A stretch of 64,000 nucleotides of DNA, taken from NCBI RefSeq assembly GCF_900105995.1, contig NZ_LT629785.1, positions 868,001 to 932,000 on the forward strand, given 5' to 3'. Below, piece after piece: positions 34,070 to 43,294 of this stretch; position 1 is the stretch's first letter; every line of letters begins with the position of its first letter. This DNA is from Pseudomonas pohangensis (lineage in GTDB: Bacteria > Pseudomonadota > Gammaproteobacteria > Pseudomonadales > Pseudomonadaceae). Both the position numbers and the translations under genes were made by a program. Below the pieces are notes generated by a model. It saw only the letters and a list, made by a program, of their open reading frames with translations. It searched no databases and was not told where the DNA came from.

Positions 34070-35584
34070 GTGACCGAGAAATCCTCCCACCGCCAGATTC
34101 TGCGCAGCTCTTTCATTATTGGCGGGGCTTCAGTGATCAATATTCTGATCGGCCTGCTGCGCATCAAAGTGGTTGCCCTTCTGCTCGGGCCTGCAGGTGT
34201 TGGTTTGATAGGCCTGCTTCACAACCTGATGGCCACCGCGTCCACTATCGGTGCGCTGGGAATTGGCACTGTCGGCACCCGACAGATTGCCGAGGCAGCA
34301 GGACGTTGCGATCAGGCCGGCATTGACACGGCGCGGCGCGCCTTGTTCTGGGGTACTTTGTGCTTGGCTGCCCTAAGCGGCTTGCTGCTATGGGCGCTGC
34401 GCCATGTGCTGGCCGAAATGGTGCTGGCCGACCCAAGCCAGGCATCCCTGGTAGGTTGGCTGGCGCTTGGTGTAGCACTGACGATTGCCTCCGGGTCGCA
34501 GGCCGCGCTACTCATCGGCATGCGCATGATAGGCGATGTCGCCAGAGTGCAGGTGTATTCGGCAATCCTCTTCACCGTCCTTGGCATTGGCGCCATCTGG
34601 TGGCTGGGTGAGGTCGGCTTGCTGCTGTTTATCTTGGCAGGGCCATTTGCCGGCTTTCTAATCAGCCACCTTTACGTGGCGCGTTTGCCACCAGTCTCCA
34701 CGCCGCCAGTGCCATTGGCGGCGCTGATCGGGCAATGGCAAACCATGGCCCGGTTGGGTACGGCCTTCATGGTCGCCAGCCTAGTCGGCGTGCTCGGCCA
34801 GTTGGCCGTGCGTACGCTGGTGCAGCGCGAGTTGGGTGTTGAGAGTCTCGGTTACTTCCAAGCCGCCTGGATGCTTTCCATGGCCTACTTAGGCTTTGTG
34901 CTGGGTGCTATGGGTACCGATTACTACCCGAGACTGACCGCTGCCATCAACGACCACGCTACCGCCAATCGCCTGGTCAACGAACAAACCGAAGTAGCTC
35001 TGTTGCTGGCAGGGCCGGTATTGCTCAGTATGCTGGCGTTGATGCCTTGGGTGATTCAGTTGCTCTACACGGCAGACTTTGCCCCTGCCACCAGTATTCT
35101 GCGGTGGCAACTTCTCGGTGACGTACTGAAAATCGCCAGCTGGCCACTTGGCTTCATTATCCTTGCCACTGGGGCTGGCCGTACTTATATGTTCACTGAG
35201 TCGGTAGCTATGGCCGTATTTGCCGGTACCACCTGGCTGGCCTTGCCTCGACTGGGTATACAGGCTACCGGCATCAGCTTTCTTTTGATGTACATAGTTT
35301 ATTTGCCCCTAGTGTACTGGCTGGCAAAACGGCGAACAGGGTTTTGCTGGAGTCGTGGCGTTCTGCTCGACATGGCCCTGCTGGCTGTTGCTTGCGTTAC
35401 TGTGACAGCTTGTGGTTTCTGGAACGACTGGTTGGGCGCAGCGGTTGGTTTGTTTGCAGCGTGCAGTTTTGGTGTGGCAGCCTTGCTGCGCTTGGCGCGG
35501 ATGGCAGAGGTGGGCGGGCCGTTGGGTCGCTTGGTATTTTCGACTCGGCGCTTTATATCCAAATTGGGTGCGTTTCATGGGTGA
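34070..35584 (+). CDS. Wzx-type polysaccharide flippase
   Basis: A MATE-like lipid-linked oligosaccharide flippase of about 504 aa with around 12-14 hydrophobic helices. N-terminus SSFIIGGASVINILIGLLRIKVVALLLGPAGVGLIGLL is typical of O-antigen translocases of the Wzx/RfbX group; TVGTRQIAE and the repeated Gly/Pro-rich loops are also typical. I start at GTG 34070 (VTEKSSHRQILRS), with GCAGG about 9 nt upstream; a TTG 15 bp earlier is the alternative. It moves undecaprenyl-linked repeat units across the inner membrane. The stop overlaps the start of the next gene by 8 bp. Confidence 0.9.
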   Translation: MTEKSSHRQILRSSFIIGGASVINILIGLLRIKVVALLLGPAGVGLIGLLHNLMATASTIGALGIGTVGTRQIAEAAGRCDQAGIDTARRALFWGTLCLAALSGLLLWALRHVLAEMVLADPSQASLVGWLALGVALTIASGSQAALLIGMRMIGDVARVQVYSAILFTVLGIGAIWWLGEVGLLLFILAGPFAGFLISHLYVARLPPVSTPPVPLAALIGQWQTMARLGTAFMVASLVGVLGQLAVRTLVQRELGVESLGYFQAAWMLSMAYLGFVLGAMGTDYYPRLTAAINDHATANRLVNEQTEVALLLAGPVLLSMLALMPWVIQLLYTADFAPATSILRWQLLGDVLKIASWPLGFIILATGAGRTYMFTESVAMAVFAGTTWLALPRLGIQATGISFLLMYIVYLPLVYWLAKRRTGFCWSRGVLLDMALLAVACVTVTACGFWNDWLGAAVGLFAACSFGVAALLRLARMAEVGGPLGRLVFSTRRFISKLGAFHG

Positions 35585-36524
35585 AAACGGTAAGCCGCTG
35601 GTGACCTTTGCTTTGTTTGCTTACAACCAGGAAAAATATATCCGCGAGGCGGTAGAGGCCGCGCTGACGCAGGATTATTCCCCGCTGGAGATCATCCTGA
35701 GCGACGACTGCTCGATCGATGCAACATTCGAGATCATGCGGGAAATGGCTGATTGCTACACCGGGCCGCATTCAGTAGTACTCAATCGCAACACACGGAA
35801 TCTCAATGTTGGCGGCCACATAAATAACGTAAACAGGTTGTCTAACGGCGAATTGATAGTTGCTGCAGCCGGTGACGATATTTCACAACCAGACCGCGTC
35901 AGTCGACTGGTTGATGCGTGGTTGGCGACCGGGAAAAAGTCCGGGTTATTGCACTCTGCATGCATCATGATCACAGAGGCCGGCGCCTTGATTGGGGAAA
36001 GAGGTTTTCCAGCACTGGAGGAGCTGAAATCCGCAGAGTCAGCGATCGTTAACAATGTCCGTGTCATGGGTGCGACCGAGGCGTGGGACAGACGTCTTTT
36101 CAATAGTTATGGTGATTTTCGAGACGGGTTGGTCCATGAAGACCAAGCCCTTACTTTCCGGTCATTACTGGCAGGTCGGCCCGTGACCTACGTAGATCGT
36201 CCATTGGTATTCTATCGATACGCGGTAGGCATCACGGCCAGTTACTTTGGGCCGGCTGCACGAAATACTTCAAAGAGGGTGATTGAGCTCGGGCGCTTGC
36301 GTACCGATGCGCTGCAGCGGCTGGACGACTTAAAGGTGTTTCCAAATCCTCTTATTGAGGCTGCTGCTTCTTCAGCTTGGAACAAGTACGACGTCGCCCT
36401 GAGATTCGAGGAGAGTATGCCTGGCCTTTTCGAGCTCACCGGATTGTTTAGGAGAGTGGGCATTGCCTGTGTTGCGCGCCTAGTCATAAAGCGCTTGGTA
36501 AATACATGGCGGAAAAGATGTTGA
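35577..36524 (+). CDS. Glycosyltransferase family 2
   Basis: A 315-aa GT-A fold transferase. It starts MGENGKPLVTFALFAYNQEKYIREAVEAAL and continues with SPLEIILSDDCSIDATFEIM; the DxD-like metal site is AAAGDDISQPDR (about residue 96). The HEDQALTFRSLLAG segment is the acceptor-side motif. The true start is 35577, overlapping the Wzx stop by 8 bp; longer readings are out of context. Paralogous to the gene at 36840. Sugar donor unknown. Confidence 0.87.
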   Translation: MGENGKPLVTFALFAYNQEKYIREAVEAALTQDYSPLEIILSDDCSIDATFEIMREMADCYTGPHSVVLNRNTRNLNVGGHINNVNRLSNGELIVAAAGDDISQPDRVSRLVDAWLATGKKSGLLHSACIMITEAGALIGERGFPALEELKSAESAIVNNVRVMGATEAWDRRLFNSYGDFRDGLVHEDQALTFRSLLAGRPVTYVDRPLVFYRYAVGITASYFGPAARNTSKRVIELGRLRTDALQRLDDLKVFPNPLIEAAASSAWNKYDVALRFEESMPGLFELTGLFRRVGIACVARLVIKRLVNTWRKRC

Positions 36525-36839
36525 GTGGCATTGCCACCTGAGGCCATTCGTCCCTTCTGGTACAGAAATTGGAAGCGACTGTAACGTTTAAATTTTGCTT
36601 TGGTTTGGGGAAGGTGGGCTGGATACGGCTTAGCTGGCGGGCGGTTGCCAGTATTGGCTCTGCGGATTGTGCTGCCTGGTGCAACCGGCGGACTGGTTGC
36701 AAGTGAGTATTCGATCTGCTGCCGGCTTTGGTATAGACGTGCAAGCTGAGCTTGGAGCGGGTTTCGTAGCTGGGTAGTGAGTTCGGGCGCCTAGCCGCTA
36801 AGGTGCGGCGCTAATTATTCAAGTTGGATGGTGCAATGC
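36525..36839. other. Gap of about 315 bp without a recognisable gene
   Basis: Lies between two paralogous GT2 genes. I see no REP element, ribosome site with a matching ORF, or hairpin. Composition is moderately G-rich (GGTGGGCTGGATACGGCTTAG and similar). It may be a relic of the duplication that produced the pair. Confidence 0.4.
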
Positions 36840-37901
36840 ATGAGTGATAACGAAAAGCCCCTGGTGACCTTTGCCTTGTTTGCCTACAACCAGGAACAGT
36901 TTGTTCGCGAGGCTATAGAAGGTGCTTTTGCTCAGACTTATGAACCGCTAGAGATCATCCTGTCTGATGATTGTTCGATGGATCGAACGTTTGAAATCAT
37001 GCAGGAGATGGCGGCGGGGTATGAAGGGCCGCATCGAGTATTAGCGCGCAAGACGCAAGCCAATCGAGGTTCACTGCTTCATGTAGCCGAGGTCGCTGCA
37101 ATAGCTCATGGCGCCCTTCTGATACTGGCCGCGGGTGACGATGTTTCGATAAGTAATCGAACAGAAAAATTGGTTATGACCTGGATGACTACGCGTGCAT
37201 GGGGTCTCTATTCAAGGCATGACCGAATTTCTGAGAGCGGGGCTATTATATCTCGGCGTGATGAAGTCAAAATACTGACCTCGCCACAATACAGGCTGCG
37301 TCAATATTTTCTGACTCGCCGCGATGAGATAAGAATTATTCATGGAGCAACTTCGGCATATGATAGAAGACTTTTCGATTTTTTAGACACTACTCCAGCC
37401 GACTACATTTTGTCCGAAGATGGTGCATTGAGTGTTCTCCTAAATTTACTGAACAAGGAAATTAAATTTCTCGACGACTCGCTTGTTCTATATAGGGAAA
37501 GCGAGCAGTCCTTAACGCAAGGAACTCGTTCTGGCCCATTCACTTATAAAACAGCTAGGAGTGACGAGCTTGCTATTCAAAGATTTGCACGCTCGCAAGC
37601 AAATCGTTGTAATCTCTTTCTTAGAATGAATGACAAATATGGTCAGGAAAGTAAGGTAACACTAGATGTTGCCGCCATTCAAGATGACAGAGAAAGACAA
37701 ACGATACGCTCCAAGTGGTGGTGCTCGTTAACACTCTGCGATAAGTTTAATTATCTACTTCGCGTGCGTAATTTGCAGGACCAAAAGTGGAGTATTCCAC
37801 GAATGTTGCCAAATCCAATATTTCTATATACAAAAGTCCTTTTCAAAAAAATAGTTAATATAAAAAAATATGTGTTTATTAAAGCGAAGTGGTCGAAGTA
37901 A
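36840..37901 (+). CDS. Glycosyltransferase family 2 (paralogue of the gene at 35577)
   Basis: A 353-aa GT-A glycosyltransferase. The start, MSDNEKPLVTFALFAYNQEQF, matches the neighbour closely, as does PLEIILSDDCSMDRTFEIMQEMAAGY; the metal site is LAAGDDVSISNR (about residue 100). The C-terminal half diverges and is much more AT-rich (ending IKKYVFIKAKWSK). Both genes share a long DNA-level match at the start, which suggests local duplication followed by replacement or divergence of the 3' part. The ATG at 36828 is a possible alternative start. Donor unknown. Confidence 0.85.
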   Translation: MSDNEKPLVTFALFAYNQEQFVREAIEGAFAQTYEPLEIILSDDCSMDRTFEIMQEMAAGYEGPHRVLARKTQANRGSLLHVAEVAAIAHGALLILAAGDDVSISNRTEKLVMTWMTTRAWGLYSRHDRISESGAIISRRDEVKILTSPQYRLRQYFLTRRDEIRIIHGATSAYDRRLFDFLDTTPADYILSEDGALSVLLNLLNKEIKFLDDSLVLYRESEQSLTQGTRSGPFTYKTARSDELAIQRFARSQANRCNLFLRMNDKYGQESKVTLDVAAIQDDRERQTIRSKWWCSLTLCDKFNYLLRVRNLQDQKWSIPRMLPNPIFLYTKVLFKKIVNIKKYVFIKAKWSK

Positions 37902-37924
37902 TATCGATAAGGTGTTAGTTGGTA

Positions 37925-38494
37925 ATGAATCAATATAAATTGTTAAAAAGACTTGCAAGGAGTCTTGCTCATTATTTAAGGAATACTTTGAAGCGCGCGC
38001 AACTGTATCCGCTTGGATTGCGTACGTGTGCTTCGACATCTATTGCTTGGACGGTCTCGGTAGACGGAGGCGGAAGTAGTTGTCTTGTCAGGGTCGGACA
38101 GTACTCAACACTTGATGCTGGGGTAATTCTCCGTGCGTATGGTGGGTATATAGAAATCGGAGAACACTGTAGCATTAACCCATATAGTGTTTTGTATGGC
38201 GGTGGGTCGATAAAAATTGGCAATGGTGTGCGTATTGGTCCGCACAGCCTAATTGTTGCCTCGAATCACATATTCGATGACGCTACGAAGTATATATATC
38301 AACAAGGTGAAACCACAAAGGGAATTACAATCGAAGATGATGTTTGGATCGGTGCTGGCGCGAAAATTCTTGACGGTATTGTTGTTCGAAAAGGTACAGT
38401 TGTTGGAGCTGGCGCAGTGGTAACTAAATCAACTGAATGTTACTCAGTTATTGTCGGGGTACCAGCAAAACAGATATCTTCAAGAGTATCTTGA
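37925..38494 (+). CDS. Hexapeptide-repeat acyltransferase
   Basis: A 189-aa left-handed beta-helix (LbH) O-acyltransferase, probably an acetyltransferase for the polysaccharide. Hexapeptide repeats run from about residue 60 (VGQYSTLDAGVILRAYGGYIEIGEHCSINPYSVLYGG) to the C-terminus. The active-site His is likely in SNHIFDD (about residue 118), with the closing GAVVTKSTECYSVIVGVPAKQI typical of serine/sugar O-acetyltransferases. AT-rich like its neighbours. The start (ATG 37925) is chosen over a TTG 6 bp upstream. Confidence 0.87.
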   Translation: MNQYKLLKRLARSLAHYLRNTLKRAQLYPLGLRTCASTSIAWTVSVDGGGSSCLVRVGQYSTLDAGVILRAYGGYIEIGEHCSINPYSVLYGGGSIKIGNGVRIGPHSLIVASNHIFDDATKYIYQQGETTKGITIEDDVWIGAGAKILDGIVVRKGTVVGAGAVVTKSTECYSVIVGVPAKQISSRVS

Positions 38495-38660
38495 GAGCGT
38501 GCTTAGGTGTTTCCCCTTTTATTATATTTTAAATAATATTTTTTTGATTGCTCGGTAGTCAAGAGTCGTGATGTTGTTACTCCTATGGCTTTATCTGCTG
38601 AAATCAGCGTAACTTATCGGAAAGCAGAGTAAAAAGTTTCACAAAAATGAGAAATTACTT

Positions 38661-39332
38661 ATGTGGGAAAGTGAAGCTCAATGGATGGCAAGGAAGGTTA
38701 GGCAGATTTTCTATGGCGGCCCATTATCGAATGCTAACTGTCTTAATCTTGGTAGTTCAACTATAGAGTATAGAGCATCAAAAAAGCCATATATTGGGTT
38801 GTTAATGGATGTCATATTAAAGCAAGGTTTAGATATTACGCATGTTGATTTTAAAAAAGGTGATGGAATAAATATATCCGGAGATTTCTGCGACGAAGCA
38901 TTTAGGTTGAAGTTGAGTGAAATTAAATACGATTTAATATTATGTAATAATGTTCTAACGCATGTTGAAAGTCCTTCGTGCGTCTATAAAATAATTGACA
39001 AATGCTTAGTTGTTGGCGGCTACGTAATTGTAAGTGCGCCAACTATTTACCCTTACTGCGCAGATCCTTATGACTCGAAATATAGGCCTTCAGTCCAAGA
39101 CGTAATGAGCAATCTTCCAAGGTTGCAAGTCGTAGAATGGGTTGAAATAGAATCTTCAGAAACACACCTGACCAGGCTAAAGGAAAACCCGCGTCAGTTA
39201 GTTTCATTCCTATACAATATTTTTGTTCCAATTAGAGGGTATCGGCGTTGGGTGAACGTGCTTAAAGATATTTATAATATAAACAGAAAATTTAAAACTA
39301 TATGTGTCCTTATGAAGTGCTCTGCTGAGTGA
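38661..39332 (+). CDS. SAM-dependent methyltransferase-like protein
   Basis: A 223-aa protein with a class I methyltransferase-like core. CLNLGSSTIEYRASKKP is in the position of motif I, although the usual GxGxG is degenerate (NLGSSTIEY). ITHVDFKKGDGINISGDFCDEAF fits motifs II/III, and YDLILCNNVLTHVESPSCVYKIIDKCLVVGGYVIVSAPTIYPYC matches the post-core region. The weak motif I makes activity uncertain. AT-rich, imported-looking. It could methylate a sugar of the repeat unit. The preceding 166-bp gap is AT-rich with no feature. Confidence 0.68.
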   Translation: MWESEAQWMARKVRQIFYGGPLSNANCLNLGSSTIEYRASKKPYIGLLMDVILKQGLDITHVDFKKGDGINISGDFCDEAFRLKLSEIKYDLILCNNVLTHVESPSCVYKIIDKCLVVGGYVIVSAPTIYPYCADPYDSKYRPSVQDVMSNLPRLQVVEWVEIESSETHLTRLKENPRQLVSFLYNIFVPIRGYRRWVNVLKDIYNINRKFKTICVLMKCSAE

Positions 39333-39350
39333 ATGTGAAAATAAAATAAA

Positions 39351-40274
39351 ATGAATATCCGATCGATTTTTTTGAAGAGAAGACTGTGGAAAATCGGAAT
39401 TTATGAGATATATAACGAAGATGAAATATTCAAGCGCGCGCTTGTTCAGCCTTTCCATATTATAGGTGAGAAGGGTTTTCGTAAAAATTTTAGCTATCAG
39501 TCAACTATTGCAGATCCATTTTTATTTGTCAAAGATTTGGTTCTGTATGTTTTTTATGAAGCGCAAACAGATTTTGGTGCTGGCGAAATATGGGCTCAAT
39601 CAATGAATGCTGTTGGTGAGTGGAGTAATCATGGTTGTGTGATTAAAGAAAGCTTTCATCTCTCCTACCCGCAGGTGTTTGCATATAATAATAATATTTA
39701 TATGGTTCCGGAAGCAGCGGCATCGGGCAACGTATTTCTTTATCGTTCAACTTTATTTCCGATTAAATGGGAGCGTTCGAAGGTTCTAGTGGCAGAGTCG
39801 CTATTGGATCCTTCAATAATCATCCGGCCAGAGGGCATATATTTATTCGGAACAACAAGATCGGATGATTTAAAAATGTACCATTCTCGTTCTTTTGAGG
39901 ATGAATTCGTTGAGTTAGATGTAGTCATATCAAATTGTAAATCAACTGCACGAAATGCTGGTGCAATATTGGAAGTTAACAATAAAATCTATCGCGTCGC
40001 GCAGGACTGTAAGCGTACTTATGGTGAAAAAATACACGTCTTTGAAATAAATAAATTGGGACTGAATGGTTATAGTGAACGACTTATCGAGTCTGAAATT
40101 TTTGCAAATAGACCTAGTTGGGCATCAGAGGGTTATCATCACCTAAGTTTAGCGCGGTTGGGCGATCGCACTTTTGTTGCAGTAGATGGCTTTGCATGGG
40201 ACACAAGACTGAACAAAGCATCCTTGATTTGGCTAAAATTTATTTTTTTAATTAAGAAGCATATAGGCTTGTAA
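39351..40274 (+). CDS. Beta-propeller protein resembling GINT1 N-terminal domain (putative glycan-acting)
   Basis: A 307-aa cytosolic protein with a repeating strand pattern like a five-bladed propeller: IADPFLFVKDLVLYVFYEAQ, YPQVFAYNNNIYMVPEAAASGNVFLYRS, DPSIIIRPEGIYLFGTTR, STARNAGAILEVNNKIYRVAQDC, YHHLSLARLGDRTFVAVDG. This pattern is seen in the domain named after plant GINT1 and in formyltransferase-linked proteins of glycan loci. I infer a sugar-binding or glycosyltransferase-associated role; no catalytic residues can be assigned. AT-rich. Family call from memory of the pattern, thus moderate. Confidence 0.6.
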   Translation: MNIRSIFLKRRLWKIGIYEIYNEDEIFKRALVQPFHIIGEKGFRKNFSYQSTIADPFLFVKDLVLYVFYEAQTDFGAGEIWAQSMNAVGEWSNHGCVIKESFHLSYPQVFAYNNNIYMVPEAAASGNVFLYRSTLFPIKWERSKVLVAESLLDPSIIIRPEGIYLFGTTRSDDLKMYHSRSFEDEFVELDVVISNCKSTARNAGAILEVNNKIYRVAQDCKRTYGEKIHVFEINKLGLNGYSERLIESEIFANRPSWASEGYHHLSLARLGDRTFVAVDGFAWDTRLNKASLIWLKFIFLIKKHIGL

Positions 40275-40298
40275 TTTACTAATTTGAGTAATAAGGAA

Positions 40299-41030
40299 AT
40301 GAGCATAAAACTTGTGCTGAAAAAAATAGCTAATATGGCAGGGTTTGAGTTATACAGAAAAGGGAATTTACACACAACAATCGATACTCATTTATCGGCT
40401 CTTTTCAATAAATACATGATTGATTGCGTAATGGATGTGGGTGCAAATTCTGGTCAGTATGGAAAATTTCTTAGAGGTCTTGGGTACCAAGGGTGGATTA
40501 TTTCGTTTGAGCCTGTAAAAGCTGTTTTCGAAAGGCTGGAATATCTCGCTGAAACCGATGAGAAATGGCTTTGCTATAATTTTGCTCTCGGTGAGAAAAT
40601 AGAAGAAAAAAAGATAAATATCTATAGCAGTACTGTATTTTCTTCTTTTTTAGAGGCAAATGATTATGCAAAAGGAATTTGGAGCTCTCTCAATAGTGTC
40701 TCCTCTCAGAAGGTTTCAGTAGTAAGTCTTGACAGTATTTTTCCTGAAATTAAAGAACGAACTCTCGCTGAAAACTTTTATCTGAAACTCGATACCCAAG
40801 GGTATGATCTAAACGTTTTTCGTGGTGGAATTGTTTCGCTGGATCATATTACAGCAATGCAAGCAGAGCTTTCACTCATACATGTTTATGATGAGATGGA
40901 AGATCCACATGAGGCTCTTAAAGAATTTAACTCTAATGGATTCTTTGTAAGTGGAATGTTTCCGATAAATAGGGATGAATCATTAGCTGTTATTGAATTT
41001 GATACGGTTTTGGTTAGGCGGTCATCTTAG
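40299..41030 (+). CDS. FkbM family methyltransferase
   Basis: A 243-aa SAM-dependent O-methyltransferase. Motif I is CVMDVGANSGQYGKFLRG (about residue 45), followed by IISFEPVKAVFERLEYLA (motif II) and NFALGEK. The C-terminal pattern VVSLDSIFPE...FYLKLDTQGYDLNVFRGG is the FkbM hallmark. It probably methylates a hydroxyl on the polysaccharide repeat. ATG at 40299 preferred; a TTG 15 bp upstream is possible because AAGGA lies close to the ATG. AT-rich, last of the imported-looking block. Confidence 0.88.
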   Translation: MSIKLVLKKIANMAGFELYRKGNLHTTIDTHLSALFNKYMIDCVMDVGANSGQYGKFLRGLGYQGWIISFEPVKAVFERLEYLAETDEKWLCYNFALGEKIEEKKINIYSSTVFSSFLEANDYAKGIWSSLNSVSSQKVSVVSLDSIFPEIKERTLAENFYLKLDTQGYDLNVFRGGIVSLDHITAMQAELSLIHVYDEMEDPHEALKEFNSNGFFVSGMFPINRDESLAVIEFDTVLVRRSS

Positions 41031-41033
41031 TTT

Positions 41034-42149
41034 ATGGTTGACTCTAATTGCAAAACTACCGTTATGTTAGTAACAAAACAGTTGCAGGACTCACCTGCCG
41101 GTGGGCGGGAGCTTCTGTGCAAGTTGAACCATGATGCGCTCAGGGATATATATGGTGACCGCCTGATACTGCTTGAGCTGCCGTCTCAACCGCTTCGCGG
41201 GTTGAAGTCTGCTATCAATGCTTTCAAGGGGCATATAGATGGCTTGAGTCAGCCGATAATAGAGAAGGCATTACAAACGATTCAGGTGGGAGGTGTCAGC
41301 AAGGTGTTTGTTGATGGCTCCAATCTCGGTGCATTCGTTAGCGCTGCCAAGCACAGATTCCCTGATGTGGAGGTTACTACCTTCTTTCACAATGCGGAGG
41401 CCCGGTTCTTCTGGGGTGCGCTGAAGCAAACCAAATCGCTACGTGCCCTGGCAGTATTGGTGGCGAATTACCTCGCAGAAAGGAAGGCTGTCCGTTATAG
41501 CGACAAGATCATTTGCTTGAATGAGCGAGATAGTCGCTTGCTTGGCAGGCTCTACGGTAGAGAGGCAACCCACCTATCAGCAATGGCACTCCAGGATAAA
41601 CTGCCACTTGATCTCTGCTTGTCGCCGGTCGTCAAGCGTGAAAAGTTTGCCCTGTTTGTCGGTGGTGTGTTCTACGCCAACCGCGCGGGAATTGCCTGGT
41701 TCGTCAAGCATGTTGTGCCGCATATCAACATCAAGATATGCATTGTTGGCTGTGGGTTCGAAGACCTGAAGCCTGAACTGGAGCGTGATGGCAAGGTCGA
41801 GGTCATTGGTGCAGTAGAAAGCCTGGCGCAGTGGTACCTGGATTCACACTTCGTGATTGCCCCCATCTTCGATGGCTCAGGGATGAAGACCAAGGTTGCC
41901 GAAGCGTTGATGTTTGGTAAGAAGGTGGTTGGCACGCCGGAGGCATTTACCGGGTATGAAGCTATCACCAAGCAGGTGGGTTGGACGTGTACAACAGCCG
42001 ATGAATTCATTGCCGCGATTGAGCGGGCCAATGAATCAATCACGCAGTCGTATGACGCGGACATGCGCGCGATCTATCTGGAAAAGTATTCGTACGCAGC
42101 AGCACGTTTGCGCATTAGTGAAGCTATGGATTCGGTTGTTCTGAGATGA
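41034..42149 (+). CDS. Glycosyltransferase family 4-like (GT-B)
   Basis: A 371-aa GT-B fold transferase. The N-terminal half has DSPAGGRELLCKLNHDAL and VFVDGSNLGAFVSAAKHRFPDVEVTTFFHNAEARFFWGAL. The C-terminal nucleotide-sugar domain has FALFVGGVFYANRAGIAWFVKHVVPHI, ICIVGCG and the donor-binding PIFDGSGMKTKVAEALMFGKKVVGTPEAFTGYE, in the style of the Glyco_trans_1_4 group. Composition is close to the host. It starts 4 bp after the FkbM gene stop codon and overlaps the next gene by 4 bp (ATGA), so it is within the operon. Confidence 0.87.
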   Translation: MVDSNCKTTVMLVTKQLQDSPAGGRELLCKLNHDALRDIYGDRLILLELPSQPLRGLKSAINAFKGHIDGLSQPIIEKALQTIQVGGVSKVFVDGSNLGAFVSAAKHRFPDVEVTTFFHNAEARFFWGALKQTKSLRALAVLVANYLAERKAVRYSDKIICLNERDSRLLGRLYGREATHLSAMALQDKLPLDLCLSPVVKREKFALFVGGVFYANRAGIAWFVKHVVPHINIKICIVGCGFEDLKPELERDGKVEVIGAVESLAQWYLDSHFVIAPIFDGSGMKTKVAEALMFGKKVVGTPEAFTGYEAITKQVGWTCTTADEFIAAIERANESITQSYDADMRAIYLEKYSYAAARLRISEAMDSVVLR

Positions 42150-43237
42150 CTAAGAAGATATATTTTTTTATCGCAAGATACTCTATTTCAGGTGTTCCGC
42201 TCGCACAAATACGTTTGGCAAAATCTTGGCAGCGGCGCGGTTATCAAGTTGAGTTCGTTATTGGTTATGTTCCTCATGATCTTCTAGTTCCTGTTATTGA
42301 AGGTATTAATGTTGTAAATCTTGATGTGCAGCGCACCTATAAACTTCTGCTACCTATTTTTTCAATCATTCGTTCGAACAGGCCGGATGTAATATTTACC
42401 GCTGAAGATCATCTCAATGCAGTTGTGACGCTTGCCGTGATCCTTGCTGGCTCTAAGGCAAAGCTTAGCGCATCTTCCCGGGTTACTCCTTACGACACTT
42501 ATTCAAATAAATTGTTTTCAAAGCGTTGGATTTTGAAGTGCTTTAGTATTTTTCTTCGAGCCAGAGTGGACGCACTTGTATGTGTTTCTGAGGATATGGT
42601 TAAGCAATATGAGGATGTATTTGGTCGGGCGAATTATCAATGTATTTACAATGTAATTTGCGACACGGACATGCCGCGAAAAATAAGTGAGCCGTTAGAT
42701 GAGCCCTGGTTAACTGAAAGCCCCGTTCCGATTATTATAACTGCGGGCCGTCTTGCGCCTGAAAAAGGATTTTTTGATCTTATTCTTGCTGTAAAGGAGC
42801 TTGCCCAGCGCATCGAAGTGCGGCTTGCAATATTGGGTGATGGGCCATTGAGAGCGGACTTGGAAGCGCTTATTAAAAAGCATGGATTGACTGATTGTGT
42901 TCGTCTTCTTGGTTTTAAGGACAACCCACTTAAGTATTTCAGTAGGTCAAAAGTTTTTGTTCTGTCTTCTTATGTTGAGGGGCTTCCAAACGTGTTGGTA
43001 GAAGGTATGGCATGTGGCTGCACACCTGTTGCTACTGACTGCCCTACAGGGCCAAGAGAAGTACTTCAGGATGGTAAGTATGGGTATCTTGTCCCTATGA
43101 GCGACCCGGTTGCATTGGCTCTCGCAATAGAAAAGGCTTTGGCTAATCCTATGACACCTGCTCTGCTCGGTGAAGCTATTGCACCATTCACGGAGGACCA
43201 GGTTATCCGCAGGCATCAGAGTGTCCTTGGCATTTAG
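42146..43237 (+). CDS. Glycosyltransferase family 4
   Basis: A 363-aa GT4 transferase. GVPLAQIRLAKSWQRRGYQVEFV at the N-terminus, PIIITAGRLAPEKGFFDLILAVKEL (about residue 190) and the EX7E-type donor site SYVEGLPNVLVEGMACGCTPVATDCPTGPREVL (about residue 275) are all present and in order. The start overlaps the previous stop (ATGA). Somewhat AT-rich. Donor and acceptor unknown; its motif set resembles WaaB/PglA-type hexosyltransferases. Confidence 0.9.
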   Translation: MTKKIYFFIARYSISGVPLAQIRLAKSWQRRGYQVEFVIGYVPHDLLVPVIEGINVVNLDVQRTYKLLLPIFSIIRSNRPDVIFTAEDHLNAVVTLAVILAGSKAKLSASSRVTPYDTYSNKLFSKRWILKCFSIFLRARVDALVCVSEDMVKQYEDVFGRANYQCIYNVICDTDMPRKISEPLDEPWLTESPVPIIITAGRLAPEKGFFDLILAVKELAQRIEVRLAILGDGPLRADLEALIKKHGLTDCVRLLGFKDNPLKYFSRSKVFVLSSYVEGLPNVLVEGMACGCTPVATDCPTGPREVLQDGKYGYLVPMSDPVALALAIEKALANPMTPALLGEAIAPFTEDQVIRRHQSVLGI

Positions 43238-43294
43238 ATAAGCCAAGCCTTTCGTTCAGTTAAGCCTTTGTGATTTTTTAGTCGAGAAATCTCT

